Part shown: positions 21,919 through 32,599 of the stretch, in pieces | How the letters are laid out: each line of letters opens with the position of its first letter | Position numbering within the stretch: the stretch's first letter is position 1 | Origin: Thysanoteuthis rhombus | Taxonomy: Eukaryota; Mollusca; Cephalopoda; Oegopsida; Thysanoteuthidae | Direction of reading: 5' to 3' | NCBI GenBank assembly: GCA_963457665.1 | Contig: OY735212.1 | Span: 8,267,850-8,331,849 of the forward strand | DNA length: 64,000 nucleotides | Made by a program: the position numbers and the translations under genes | Notes under the pieces: generated by a model | Databases searched by the model: none | What the model saw: the letters and a program-made list of their open reading frames with translations, nothing else | Told to the model about the DNA's origin: nothing

Positions 21919-22800
21919 ATGAAACGACATTGTGTTTGCAGAGCTTTATCTTTTTTCCAGCCATGTTATTCTGCTTGCATTATATTAGTTATCAAAACAT
22001 ATGATGATTTCTATACCACTAGAATATATCTGTCAGAATCGACAGGATTATTTATGCATGGAACATCACTAGGGAGCATAAAGCTATTCCGTCGGGTATT
22101 TCATTGTTTATAATTGAAGAATTCCAATTAAAATTATTTACAAGTCATAACACAATACAATCTGATTTAATGAGTAATGGTCAGATATGAAGTCATAAGA
22201 GAGTCTATGACGCAATTTCTATTGTTACGTCATAATAGGAAGGTAAATCAGCCAATGGGGCCATCCAATTTACGAACAAACATATAAATAAAAAGAAAAC
22301 AATGTATATAAGCTCATAATGTGATTAGATATTTCAATCTCTCTAAGACGGTGGATCAACACGTCCATAGCAGGATATCTAAAATTGATCTGAAATCTTC
22401 AATGTAATAATCTTTAATTTATGTCGTAGTTGTTCTCCACTGAATTGAGTGGGTCGACAAAGAAGGAGATTATGCTGGAACTTGAATATTTGTTGTGTAA
22501 GATAAACGCTTTTTTCATCATTAATTTACGTACTTATCTATTTGAAGGAGTTGAACACACACGAATCTTCTCCAGTGATGTTTCTGTGCGATTGATCTCT
22601 CTGCATTTTGTCATTTGCTCGAGTAGTTTTATGTTAATTCAGCGAGGGATCAAGAAAAAAGAATTTGTATCGGAAAATTGACATGTGCATGTACTTTCAT
22701 ATTTGCACATGAGTGTAAAAAATCAACTAATTTGAATGGGAAGCACATATGGGTGTATATAGATGTGCATCTAAAAATATCGAAACATGTATGTGAATAC
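21919..22800. other. Non-coding stretch; possible promoter-like cluster at 22225-22325
   Basis: TTACGTCATAAT (CRE-like), two CCAAT words (about 22254 and 22264) and TATAAATA (about 22284) fall within about 60 bp, but no gene follows on the plus strand. The cluster may be chance in AT-rich DNA. Confidence 0.25.
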
Positions 22801-22802
22801 AC

Positions 22803-22805
<3 letters not shown>

Positions 22806-22850
<45 letters not shown>
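22806..22850. repeat. (TA)n microsatellite
   Basis: About 44 bp of TA repeats. Confidence 0.95.
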
Positions 22851-22854
<4 letters not shown>

Positions 22855-22907
22855 TATGTATACAATTTTACTAAACTGAATATATGTATGCAAACATCAA
22901 CACACAA

Positions 22908-22923
22908 CCATACACACACACAC

Positions 22924-22983
<60 letters not shown>
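22908..22983. repeat. (CA)n-(TA)n compound microsatellite
   Basis: A short CACA run followed by about 60 bp of TA. Confidence 0.95.
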
Positions 22984-22988
<5 letters not shown>

Positions 22989-23265
22989 AATTCAAGCAAG
23001 GGAAGTTTTGTCAAGATTTTTGATTTCACAGAGATTTCAACAAAAAAAAAAAAAGAAAAAGAAAAAGAAGAAAATATAGTCTACCCTTGGTGAAATCAAT
23101 TTTGTAATATCGGAAAGGAACTTAATTGAATAAGAAACTGACTTGGGAATCTTGGAGAAAGATTAAAAAGTTAAAAAAAATGTCGCTATCAAATCAGAAA
23201 TGTAATCGATTGCTAACTTCCATTTTCGTAATAAGTATCACTTCTTATAAACATTACCACAGCCA

Positions 23266-23293
23266 ATATATATATATATATATATATATATAA
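23266..23293. repeat. (TA)n microsatellite, short
   Basis: About 28 bp of TA followed by TGTGTGCGCGTG. Confidence 0.9.
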
Positions 23294-23442
23294 GCGTGTG
23301 TGCGCGTGCACCTGCATTATATGTACGAGGTGCTACTCCAAAATTCAAAACAGATTGATCAGTGTGACCATCTAACAGGTTATTTAGTGTTTCCTCTTCT
23401 TGAAATAGTCCCAACAGGCAATGAAGAATCTCATTTTCTAGC

Positions 23443-23443
23443 C

Positions 23444-23532
<89 letters not shown>
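23443..23532. repeat. Palindromic (CT)n-(TA)n-(GA)n tract
   Basis: A CT run, a TA run and a GA run follow each other, so the whole ~90 bp is its own reverse complement and could fold into one long hairpin. It abuts the left end of the hairpin element at 23531-23790. Confidence 0.95.
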
Positions 23533-23790
23533 ATGGATGGTTTATGTCCGACAAAATGTGATAATTATAATACATGTTGAGGAGGAACTAAATTTCATCC
23601 AGCACTGGTGTTAACCAATTAGCAATCGAACAGCTCTAAACCGCATGAATAAATAAACAAATGGTCGGCGTTCATTTTTTCCTATTATTTTCATTCAGTT
23701 TAAGGCTGTTCAATTTGCTACTCGATTAACACCGGTGCCGGCAGAAATGTAGTTCCTATCCAAAATATCTTTATAATTATCACATATATA
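23531..23790 (+). mobile_element. Hairpin (long inverted repeat) element, ~90-bp arms
   Basis: The left arm (about 23557-23648) contains TGTGATAATTATAA, GAACTAAATTTCATCC, CACTGGTGTTAACCAATTAG and CAATCGAACAGCTCTAAACC. The right arm (about 23690-23786) is its reverse complement with GGCTGTTCAATTTGCTACTC, GATTAACACCGGTGCCGGCA and TTATAATTATCACATA. The loop is about 40 bp. No coding capacity. The outer left sequence GGTTTATGTCCGACAAAATG resembles the outermost part of family D (GGTCCGACAGAATG), hinting at a common origin. Confidence 0.7.
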
Positions 23791-23865
23791 TGCTAACTGG
23801 AAAAATCAACTAAAAAATTGAGTTTGTGAATATGTGTTCCCATATGCGGAGAGTATGTATATCAG

Positions 23866-23975
23866 TAGAATGGACGGTTTATGTCCAACAGAATGTGATA
23901 ATTATCTAGACATTCGAGGGGGAATTTCATTTCGTCCGAGTAAAATATCAAATAGTCCTAGATTGCATTAATGGA
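23866..23975 (+). mobile_element. Second, degraded copy of the hairpin element's left arm
   Basis: GAATGGACGGTTTATGTCCA, ACAGAATGTGATAATTATCT and AATTTCATTTCGTCC repeat the start of the 23531 element 335 bp downstream in direct orientation. The right arm is not recognisable. Confidence 0.6.
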
Positions 23976-24095
23976 GGGATGAGATAGAAAGAGTTCCCAG
24001 TAATACATGCCAGAGGTTAGTGCAATCACGTTCGTCATGGGAAGAGATGGGAAAGGATTTTTTCAACAGTTGATTTATAATGGCTGCTGCTGTTG

Positions 24096-24099
<4 letters not shown>

Positions 24100-24145
<46 letters not shown>
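24100..24145. repeat. (TA)n microsatellite
   Basis: About 44 bp of TA repeats. Confidence 0.95.
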
Positions 24146-24147
<2 letters not shown>

Positions 24148-24208
24148 ATTAATAAACCTTACCACCAAACACTTCACTCCCGAGTCTGTCTCACTCTGTA
24201 AAGTACAC

Positions 24209-24385
<177 letters not shown>

Positions 24386-24402
24386 CTGAAATAATCATAA
24401 AT

Positions 24403-24443
24403 GTGTTATATTACTTTGAAACTCTTTTTGAAATTACCTACCG

Positions 24444-24448
<5 letters not shown>
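24403..24448 (+). mobile_element. TIR-tRNA element (family D) end fragment
   Basis: GTGTTATATTACTTTGAAAC followed by TCTTTTTGAAATTACCTACC and GTTA matches the family D outer arm over about 45 bp and is then replaced by (TA)n. Confidence 0.5.
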
Positions 24449-24511
<63 letters not shown>

Positions 24512-24541
24512 TGTGTGTGTGTGTGTGGGTGTGTGGGTGTT
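24448..24541. repeat. (TA)n-(TG)n compound microsatellite
   Basis: About 60 bp of TA then about 30 bp of TG/GGTG. Confidence 0.96.
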
Positions 24542-25045
24542 TTCCTGGTTTTCTATAACTTTCTAAAAGAAGAGCCAAATATCTTTTGCAAACAAGAGGC
24601 GCCTATACAATATTCAGTGAAAGCAAGATCAATCTCAACCAGACTGATGATGGAAACTTTTTGGCCATTTTTATTGCGCTCTTGTTCTCTCTTTGTACGA
24701 CTATAACCGGACTCTCTAATTAGTTTCGAGATCAATTACGTGATTATTCGTACGTAATTAAAGTTCGATTCCCGAGTAATCATAGGAAAGCAGCGTCAAT
24801 CTCATAAGTCCCTTCAATCCGACCTTCGTGTCGATCGATCGATTAATCAAAGATGATAACCAAACACAATTATTAGAAAAAAGGATACGATGTGTTGACA
24901 GTCATAGGTTTCGTATAAGCATCTGAAGAAGGAACAGTCTGTAGAGTCAATTTATTCATATCCTAAAATAAACCAAAGATATATCTCATAGCTTCCCGGA
25001 CGGATCTATGTAGGTATGTCTCTGAATCTATATGGAAATTGGAAA
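24542..25045. other. Non-coding stretch, nothing recognised
   Basis: No repeat-family match or credible coding frame was noticed. Confidence 0.4.
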
Positions 25046-25049
25046 TGAT

Positions 25050-25405
25050 GCATATTCTAACAAAAACGTTCATGAAAAACGTCTACAAACCACGTTACAG
25101 TTTATTCAAGATGTATTTGACACGGGTAACCATGTGGTGCTGTTGGAACGCACGGGGACGTCGTTTACTTAATTTTGGGGAGGAGGTGGAACGAAGTTCC
25201 CTTATTATCTGCACCCTGTGGCACTTACGCACCACTATCTGCAAATACCAAAAGACATAGTCAAAAACTCCAAGAACATATTTCTGCTAGGCTGCGAAAG
25301 AATTTCTCCTACACACGAGTAACCAAGCCATGGAATGCTATTAGCGAAGATACTATTTCCTCCATATCAATCAATTCATTAAAAATAATTTATCAGAGAG
25401 TATAG
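25050..25405 (+). pseudogene. Possible decayed non-LTR reverse-transcriptase C-terminus
   Basis: The frame ending at 25405 reads LRKNFSYTRVTKPWNAISED followed by TISSISINSLKIIYQRV. This matches the loose pattern FF(S/T)xRVVxxWNxLPxxVVxAxSxxxFK near the C-terminus of CR1/Jockey-like and related reverse transcriptases. Upstream, GNHVVLLERT may correspond to the TRGHxxKLxxxR part, but in a different frame. Length and frame are broken, and the assignment rests on this one motif. Confidence 0.35.
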
Positions 25406-25818
25406 GAGATTAAGTTCAAATATCAATATTCTGATATTAGTTCAGTCCCAAACTGTCTGCCTGGCCGGGCTAGATAGATTGGAGGACTACAGAGAGTTTT
25501 ATGATGCTATTCAGCTGTCACTAAAACCCATTTAATGGTATTTTAGGTATTAAAGCTCTTACTAAAATTCTCTATTTTAATAATTCAGTGATGATAAAAA
25601 TTGGACGGTAAAAGACCAAAAACCCATTCCATGTGGCCTTAAAGCTTATGAGGAATTGGTGAAATTTCATGATTTTCTGGGTGAGTCGGGAGCTAACTCC
25701 CCTCTATCAACAGAAGTCGTCCATTCATTCCCTCGTTTCTTTGTTTAGCGCTACACCAATGAACATAGATATAGACTGATGCAAAGAAAATATCAGAATA
25801 CCACTTTTACGTAATGTA
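25406..25818. other. Non-coding stretch, nothing recognised
   Basis: A small GGGAGCTAACTCCC palindrome lies at 25689-25702. Otherwise unremarkable. Confidence 0.4.
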
Positions 25819-25819
25819 A

Positions 25820-26060
25820 ATGAATTATAAATTACGTTACATTGTATAGAAACTTATCACTACGTTGTAGCAGCTGCCCTATCGGTGATGGGTTCGATTC
25901 CTGCAGCCGCCCCATTTCCTTTGATTGTTTATTCTATTTTATGCTGATTAAATTGAGTGACTTATTGACCGTGTAACGACAGGAAATCATTTTACATGAA
26001 TTTCTATATAACATGACGCAATTTATAATTCATTCTGTCGGACCAAATATGTCCATTTCT
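25820..26060 (+). mobile_element. TIR-tRNA element (family D), near complete, B box intact
   Basis: The left arm (25821-25856) reads GAATTATAAATTACGTTACA and TTGTATAGAAACTTA. The inverted right arm (about 25925-26032) ends GACGCAATTTATAATTCATT. Between them lies CAGCTGCCCTATCGGTGATG and GGTTCGATTCC (25891-25901), a perfect Pol III box B / T-loop consensus. The A-box half of the core is deleted here, but it is present on the minus strand at 60957-60971 in another copy. The outermost CTGTCGGACCAAATATGTCC equals the flank at 29459. No transposase is encoded. Confidence 0.75.
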
Positions 26061-27285
26061 TGATACATAATGTAAACGGTAAAACGAGTGAAGATCTGCA
26101 TAAATATAAGAATATTCCTTTCAGGAACCTATATAATGTGTATGCAGTCTCAGTCTCTCTCTCTCGCATATACACACACTCAAATGCGTACACACATGCT
26201 TATATGAACGTTTATAAGTAAAAAAAAAATTGCATGCTTGTAAAATATATGACATATACGACGACGGCTGCGGTAGTTGTATGTCTACTATCATGTCAGA
26301 GATGTGCGTTCGAGCCCAGCAAGAAATACGAAAAAAAAAAAAAAAATTCGATTGCTGATTTTCGAGGCAGGCAAGAAAAGCCTTCTTATGTCATACTCAC
26401 CACACATTTGACATTGCACCGGCTCCAACTTAATAGAAAACATTTGTGGTCGGCTTGGTAGCAGCAGTGCTAGCGTATTCACCGCAGACACCTTCTAGTT
26501 TCTTTGTTCTCCTCCGACGATGTCAACACGTGAGCCAGCACATCGGCTACAGACTTATTGATTTGCCCTAGGATTTTCGTTCTATTTAATCATCTGTGTA
26601 TGCATACGTGTACGAATGCTGATAACTCACAAAATTACATGGGCACATACTTGAAAAATTTATTTATCTGGGGTTTTGATCGAGATATACATTTTTACTT
26701 GTAACAAATATATCCTCAAACAGACCCTGACTCACATATTTGGAATGTTTATTCTCCCCCAAACCAATTTATGCATGAACAGGAGTACCTAAATAAGTAT
26801 ATGAAGAGAAATAAATATATGTTTTTCTGCATGTGCTGGGACACATGCGCGTACACACGCGCCGTGGCACCGACTCTCAGTCTCTCTCTCTCAGTTTTTT
26901 TTTTCTATTTCTCTCCCACATACATATACACAGAGAAGAGCACACACTCACACATGTATACATTTACAACTCAACCTCTGTGCAATAAGTAGGGGAAGTT
27001 CGATGATGAGGTTCCCCTATCTCCAGCGATGAGAGAGCGTGGAGAGTGGATATATAGGTATGATTTGATTTTTAATGCATAATTCATAGGGAGACGACCA
27101 ATTTCTGTATAAATATTTACATAAAATTTCACATATCGACATCTGTATTCATAAAGATATTAACCCGAGACACATCCCTAAAATCTCAAACGAATAAGCA
27201 AATAATGAAATATACAACGACGAACAACGAAGCAAATATTTTCATCGACTGCTTAAAGTTATGCAGACTGAAATTCCCCATTTTT
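26061..27285. other. Non-coding stretch, nothing recognised
   Basis: Contains short CT (26140-26165) and A (26331-26346) runs. A GTGCGTTCGAGCCC word at 26306 looks like an isolated Pol III box B, but no A box or tRNA fold fits around it. Confidence 0.4.
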
Positions 27286-27299
27286 TTGCTTAAAAACGC

Positions 27300-27400
27300 A
27301 TACACACACACACCCACACACACACACATACACACGTACTCAGGGGCAACCCCTCATACACAGAGACATACAGATACGCACATACATATCCACAAATACA
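27300..27400. repeat. (CA)n-rich microsatellite domain
   Basis: Impure CACACA and CATACA runs over about 100 bp. Confidence 0.85.
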
Positions 27401-29225
27401 CACTTTCCTTTTTTTTGTATTGAATACTAAAAAAATCACAGATTTTCCGGCTAAGATGATCAGACATCGTAATTGTCGGACGACATCGAGAATATGATAG
27501 AAAAAATGCAAGTTTATTCCTTTTAATGGATATTTTAGTTTTTTTTTAGGATACTTTTACAACAAGACCACCTGGTATTGCCCCAAATCAAGAACTCTCT
27601 TCATCATTTGCACACCTTTATTTTATCAAATTAATTTTCTTAGCTTCGTATTCAAGAACGGTGGAATCGGAAACCAAGTCATGAAGTCAAGAAGTGACGA
27701 GAGAACCTTAAAAAAATTGATATTCCAAGAAAATGGCTACATGAATTCTAATTTCGTTTTTAGTTACCTTTGCTAAAGTTAGATCATTTAAAAACTAAAA
27801 TATAAGACGTTGTTCATTGGATTTTCAGATTATAACAAATGATGAGAATATGCAAGAACTGTGCTTCTTCACTTTGGTGTGGAGGAGGATAGCGTTCACA
27901 GACTTTTTATATACAACTAAAATTCTCTAGTTAGCCAGTATGTGTCCCTCCAAGAAAACATCAATCTAAACATTTCTGAAGTCGATCAAATTTCAAGAAA
28001 AGTATTCCAGGGACCTAATGTACCCCCACAGACGTAGTCAAACTCCGCTCCCCCCCCCCCCATAATTTTCAGCACCAACAAATTAAAAAAAATTGAAAGA
28101 TCTGCCTCTACTATGCTACGGACATTTTCAAAACTTTACGTACTAACAGCACTTACCATTGAATAGTAAATAGCCATATTTTTTCAAAAGCAATTGGAGG
28201 TAAGTCTGTTCTTTTATGGATTCTGTGTAATTCAGCCATGTGTCTATATTGACTTTTCTCTACGTTACTGACTATTTTGTAAATCGTAAAGTCAGTCGTA
28301 AAAAGAAATTTGATATCATAAAAGGATTTTCATTCGTGGTTTATGAAATGAAGGTAATTTTGCCTTTTAATCAACGACAGTATCAAGGTCAATACAGTGC
28401 TGAACTGATCAAATATTGCACTGATAATCTCTAACGGGAATCTGTGATCACGGAGTTTTCGTAGCTCTTTCTTGTCACGTACAGAAGTGCCCTGATTTCA
28501 AACGTACATATCATGATAATCATTAAATTTTGCCCAGATATCCTTGCTCAACGCCCGCGGCTAAACTGGAAAAAAAACATCTACTATGTGTGTAAGTTTT
28601 TGTCTGATGGTATGTACCTGTATGTGTATGAACAAATGTTCGATCGATTGCAAATATCTTGAAAAATCATGACTCTGTGAAAAGAAAAGGTAAATTTAAA
28701 AAATCTATTTTAAGCTAATTGCAATAATCAGTTCCTGAATGAAAAAGGTATCTCAAAGACGTTCATTTGATAAACAAAAAGACACGAATCGCTTGCTCGA
28801 GCTACGATTCCAAAAGTGGGTGCTACTGCTCCTGGGGTAAGGGGGCACTAGTAGACTCAAGGGGAGCTGGAAGGCAAAGGGTGTTCGGAGGTGTTATGAG
28901 ACGATGGGCAGGATGTGGAAAAATTACCCTCATTATATCGAGGACATCAAGTCTTTTCAGATACTTTTGTGCGATTATATTTTTGGTTATGAAACATTTG
29001 CTTAAACTGAAAAACTACTAAAATTAAACTTTCAATGTATCATTTTGACCAACTTTACGGGGGGTTACTGATCGAGCAATGGTATCATTAAAATAGGTAT
29101 TTGGCTTAATTTAGGAATTTCAATAATGAGTTTTAATAATATAAGCAAAATTAACTGACCTTTGATTTCTAGAGTCTGTGTAGATATCTCAATTTTGTCC
29201 TTTATGGAGAGCTTTTATAAAGAGA
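27401..29225. other. 1.8-kb non-coding stretch
   Basis: A C10 homopolymer run lies at 28051-28062. A less AT-rich island at 28790-28920 carries an 84-codon plus frame with no recognised motif. No repeat family seen. Confidence 0.4.
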
Positions 29226-29228
29226 TAT

Positions 29229-29390
29229 TCCATAAATCCTCATTTGAAATGATCTCCCGTCGTTACATAGTTAATATATCAGTCAATCTAGACAACGTAA
29301 ATAGAATAAAGAATATGGAGCTGCCGTAGGAATGGCATCTGCCACTGAGGGAGTATCTGCTTCAATGTAGTGTCTTATCATTTAGATAAA
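29229..29390 (-). mobile_element. TIR-tRNA element (family D), arm plus degraded core
   Basis: The arm CCTCATTTGAAATGATCTCC through TCAGTCAATCTAGACAACGT and AATAGAATAAAGAAT leads into GGAGCTGCCGTAGGAATGGC. The core, read on the minus strand, has an A-box relic TATCTAAATGATAAGACACT and CTACATTGAAGCAGATACTC, matching the core at 60894-60975, but its box B has decayed. The second arm is absent. Confidence 0.6.
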
Positions 29391-29458
29391 CAGACCGCTG
29401 GTAATGCAAAGGCTAAATAACTGCTTTCTTGGTCTACTCACCTCTTTCAACGTATTGA

Positions 29459-29598
29459 GAAATGGACATATTCGGTTCGACCGAATGAATTATGAATTGC
29501 GTTATATTATATAGAAACTTATTCAAAATAATCCCCCGTCGTTACACGGTTGATATATCACTTAATTTAGACAATGTTGAAATCGTAGCTGAAAGGGA
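29459..29598 (+). mobile_element. TIR-tRNA element (family D), one arm with outer terminus
   Basis: GAAATGGACATATTCGGTTC, GACCGAATGAATTATGAATT, GCGTTATATTATATAGAAAC, CCCCGTCGTTACACGGTTGA and TATCACTTAATTTAGACAAT. The best example of the family's extreme end. It lies in direct orientation to the arm at 29229. Confidence 0.65.
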
Positions 29599-29859
29599 GG
29601 GGGTGTTTGATGAACATTCATTCGGTGCCATGTTAAAACTGTTTTGTTTTTTAAATCCTCGAAACAGATACATGGAAAACGAATGGAGATCCCAACAAGG
29701 AATATTCATACATTGCACCATAATAACAAAATGTATGCAAAACAGGGGAAAAGCAGTCAAGAAAAACATTTATTGCACTGAGAGATATTGGGGAACTGGC
29801 GACTGAAGTGACACAAAAATTTTTTTTAGTGTTTAGTGTTTGAAACTGTAAATATTTCT

Positions 29860-29860
29860 G

Positions 29861-29921
<61 letters not shown>
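29860..29921. repeat. (TA)n microsatellite
   Basis: About 60 bp of TA immediately upstream of the mariner-like remnant. Confidence 0.96.
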
Positions 29922-29924
<3 letters not shown>

Positions 29925-29925
<1 letters not shown>

Positions 29926-31135
29926 ATGTAAATTTGCTCTACGAGAGGGTTATATGATGGTAAATTTAATTTGGCAGAAGATGGTGAAAAATAAAGTGAC
30001 ACAAACATTAGCTACACTAACCTACGCCAACGAAGTAAGACATGAAGACATACTGCACACTCGTAAACAAACGGGAGCCATTTTTGTTTCAGCCTTGCAG
30101 AGTGGAAAATTATTAGGTAAACACTGTCAAAAGTGATTTTTTGCAAACTGATGTCTAACATGACACAACTAGGAAAAACCAATGCAACCCTGGAAATGGC
30201 ACTAATGCTGAACAGAGACCGTCGAAAAGTGAATAATAAGGATAATAACAAAGCGGGAAGTGTCCTGTATTAGGCATCTTGTAATAAAAAAAAAACGTAT
30301 TTCAAAGCTGTACTCAAGGAGGTTGATAAAAGTAACGTGTCCGAATTCTCAGTGATGTTGCAAAATGTTTCAAGTCTGATATTCAGCCGGCTTTGAAGCA
30401 CAGAAATAAGATGAAACGTCTTGGATGGACTAGAAAGTATTTGAAGACTGACTTCAACGTTGTTCTTTTTATTGACGAGTGTTTCCCTACCCTTGCTTGA
30501 CCGTTTGAATTGAACGTTGTGCTTCGGGCTGGAATGGTAGGATTTATGTTGCTTTGACCGGATGCGGTAAAAATGGTTCCCCTGACTCAAATTTAACTTT
30601 TGGAGGACCATTTTCAGATACGAGTTTAGAACACATCTCTCGGTTCAAGTACAAAATTCATCTTCATGCAAGACAACGCCATTCAATATTTAACAAAGTC
30701 AATAAATGACCGACTAATATCTATGAATCGTGGATGAAGATCTTACTTTTCAAAATAAAAATATGTCTCAGAGTTTTTGTTTTCAAAATTACATGCTCTT
30801 AATTTTGTGAGCTTCAGTATCTCATGTGTATGAACTTATATGCCTTACTTAAACTTCCTCGAAGCTAACTTGGTGTCATTTAATGATGTAATCATTATAC
30901 GATTAGTGTCTTACTTCTATCCATGCTTGATAATTTAGCTCAATAAAAATCAAGGGATAGCAGCGAAATACCTCGGATTCTTCAGCGTGTATACAAATTC
31001 AATATTTGCAGGCATTTCATGATGATGTTAGGCGACTATTTGTGTAGAAAATTATTGAAATTATTTCACCGTAGCAGAATCCAAAAGGGTAGAACATGTT
31101 TGCATAATAATTTGGTACACACTGTATACATATAA
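29925..31135 (+). pseudogene. Decayed Tc1/mariner-like transposon with transposase remnant
   Basis: Frames on the plus strand give LGKTNATLEMALMLNRDRRK (helix-turn-helix-like), then HRNKMKRLGWTRKYLKTDFN followed by VVLFIDECFPTLA. The latter matches the Tc1/mariner pattern RLxWAxKYLxxxWxxVIFSDExxF, and the ID pair would be a catalytic Asp. Later TKFIFMQDNAIQYLTKSIND and RL match the xFQQDNAPxHxAKxxxxWL motif containing the second catalytic Asp. Several frameshifts and stops separate the blocks. GGTACACACTGTATA at 31117-31131 resembles a mariner-type 3' inverted end next to TA, and a length near 1.2 kb is usual for the family. The 5' end may have been lost into the (TA)n tract. Plain dead DNA transposon. 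Confidence 0.65.
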
Positions 31136-31337
31136 AAAAAACATTGTTACTTGGCATTTCCTGGATTTATTGCTCTAAGAGTTGTCTTGTTTTGTCAGAT
31201 TTTTGTCTGTGAGCTTTCATATACTCGAAACATGTATATACATGCATATATTTTCAGTTCATATTTATGTATATATATGTGTGCGTGTGTTATTTAGATA
31301 TGGGAAAATGATCCAACAAAATGATTGTAGAATGCTT

Positions 31338-31458
31338 TATATTATAATGAAACCCTCATTCGAAATGATCTCCCGTTATCTCACGATGAATGTGTGGGCC
31401 AAATGATATATTTACCGTTTAATCAGAGATCATTTCAAATGAGTTTCAATATAATTTT
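31338..31458. mobile_element. TIR-tRNA element (family D), core-less short palindrome
   Basis: GAAACCCTCATTCGAAATGA with TCTCCCG on the left is mirrored by AGAGATCATTTCAAATGAGT and TTCAATATAAT on the right. The ~30-bp arms match the D family. The ~60-bp interior lacks the tRNA-like core, so this is a deletion derivative resembling a small MITE. Confidence 0.65.
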
Positions 31459-31662
31459 AGAATATGTGTGAGATTTGTACAAGTATGTATTTATCATTGG
31501 TATGTATATATTCATACTCACATACACACACATATATATATACTTTTGGGTTATTTCTTTCTCAAATCTCCATTGACCAGTCTTGTCAACATACATACAC
31601 ACATACATGCGTTTACTCACATGTAAGGGTATGTATTATGATCAATTCAACAATATTCATGA

Positions 31663-31666
<4 letters not shown>

Positions 31667-31728
<62 letters not shown>
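31667..31728. repeat. (TA)n microsatellite
   Basis: About 60 bp of TA repeats. Confidence 0.96.
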
Positions 31729-31730
<2 letters not shown>

Positions 31731-31789
31731 AACTTATCTATATACATGTGTGCGTCTGTTTATCTGTGTGAAATACTTGGGTTGTTGAA

Positions 31790-31807
31790 AGTACACACAC
31801 ACACACG

Positions 31808-31838
<31 letters not shown>

Positions 31839-31945
31839 GTATATATATAGGTGTGCGTGTGCGTGTGTGTGTGATCATTGGTCATTGTGCATCATGTAGG
31901 TTGTGCAATATATATATATACATGTGTGTGTGTGTGGTTCTGTGT
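31790..31945. repeat. (CA)n, (TA)n and (TG)n microsatellite domain
   Basis: CACA (31792-31825), TATA (31826-31848), GTGTGTGCGTGTG (31850-31872), TATA (31908-31920) and TGTG (31923-31936) runs. Confidence 0.92.
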
Positions 31946-32435
31946 GTATTACGTTGTTTGAGCAAAACTTTTGTTGATTAAAGACAAATATTTCTTCCAG
32001 TAATAATTTTCTCACTGCAAATTAGAAATATGAAAATTTTTTGGCAGCCAATGTTAATATAAACGTATAATATTTCGATTTCCCATCCTTCGTTGTGAAT
32101 TCTTTTTTATCTTCGTACTCGTTGGCTGAGAAGAAATATTGACATGGTTTTTCATGAACAAACTCTAACGAAATCGTTGGAAACACAGATAGTTCAAAAT
32201 ATACAACATGAAAAACATGTTTCATGCAGTCTGCTAATATATGTATGTTGTTTTGAATAAAACAGAGGGAATGTCATCAGAACCCAGATGTTAGTTCCTG
32301 CTAATTAGTTGCCTCGACACGACGGTAAATTTGACAGAGGGTCAGTTTAACGTTGGTGCCCACTTGCGCACCCCTCGACAGAGCTAAGAATAGCTCTAGT
32401 CTTTGCAACTAGTGATGTGAAGGGGACAGAACTCT
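31946..32435. other. Non-coding stretch, nothing recognised
   Basis: No repeat-family match. The 32347-32436 part lies just downstream of a candidate exon on the minus strand and would be intron if the donor is real. Confidence 0.4.
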
Positions 32436-32438
32436 TAC

Positions 32439-32597
32439 CTTCTTGTGCAATTGGGAAGTGCTTCTTCCTTAGGGCTGATTGATCTCCCGATAGACTTGTA
32501 ATATCAATGACATCGCCTCTTGCAATTACTGGTCTAGAAAGTTTTAATTCTTGATTATGTTTATCGCTTTTTGCTTTTTCTAATTCCATTGAAAACC
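32439..32597 (-). CDS. Candidate internal exon, unknown protein
   Basis: A minus-strand frame encodes FSMELEKAKSDKHNQELKLS, RPVIARGDVIDITSLSGDQS and ALRKKHFPIAQE, a hydrophilic and compositionally normal protein segment with no recognised domain. The exon would end at AAG|GTAAGA, a near-consensus donor, and begin after TTTTTGGGTAG|G with an AACTAAG branch-point-like word upstream. The length is exactly 159 bp, with phase 1 at both ends. The frame stays open past the donor to 32347, so an unspliced 80-codon ORF starting at 32589 is the alternative. No neighbouring exon was identified, so chance remains possible. Confidence 0.3.
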
Positions 32598-32599
32598 CT

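Noticed and set aside
26300-26320. Isolated box-B word GTGCGTTCGAGCCC as part of a tRNA or SINE
   Set aside because: No A box at a suitable distance, no T-stem pairing and no second copy in the window.
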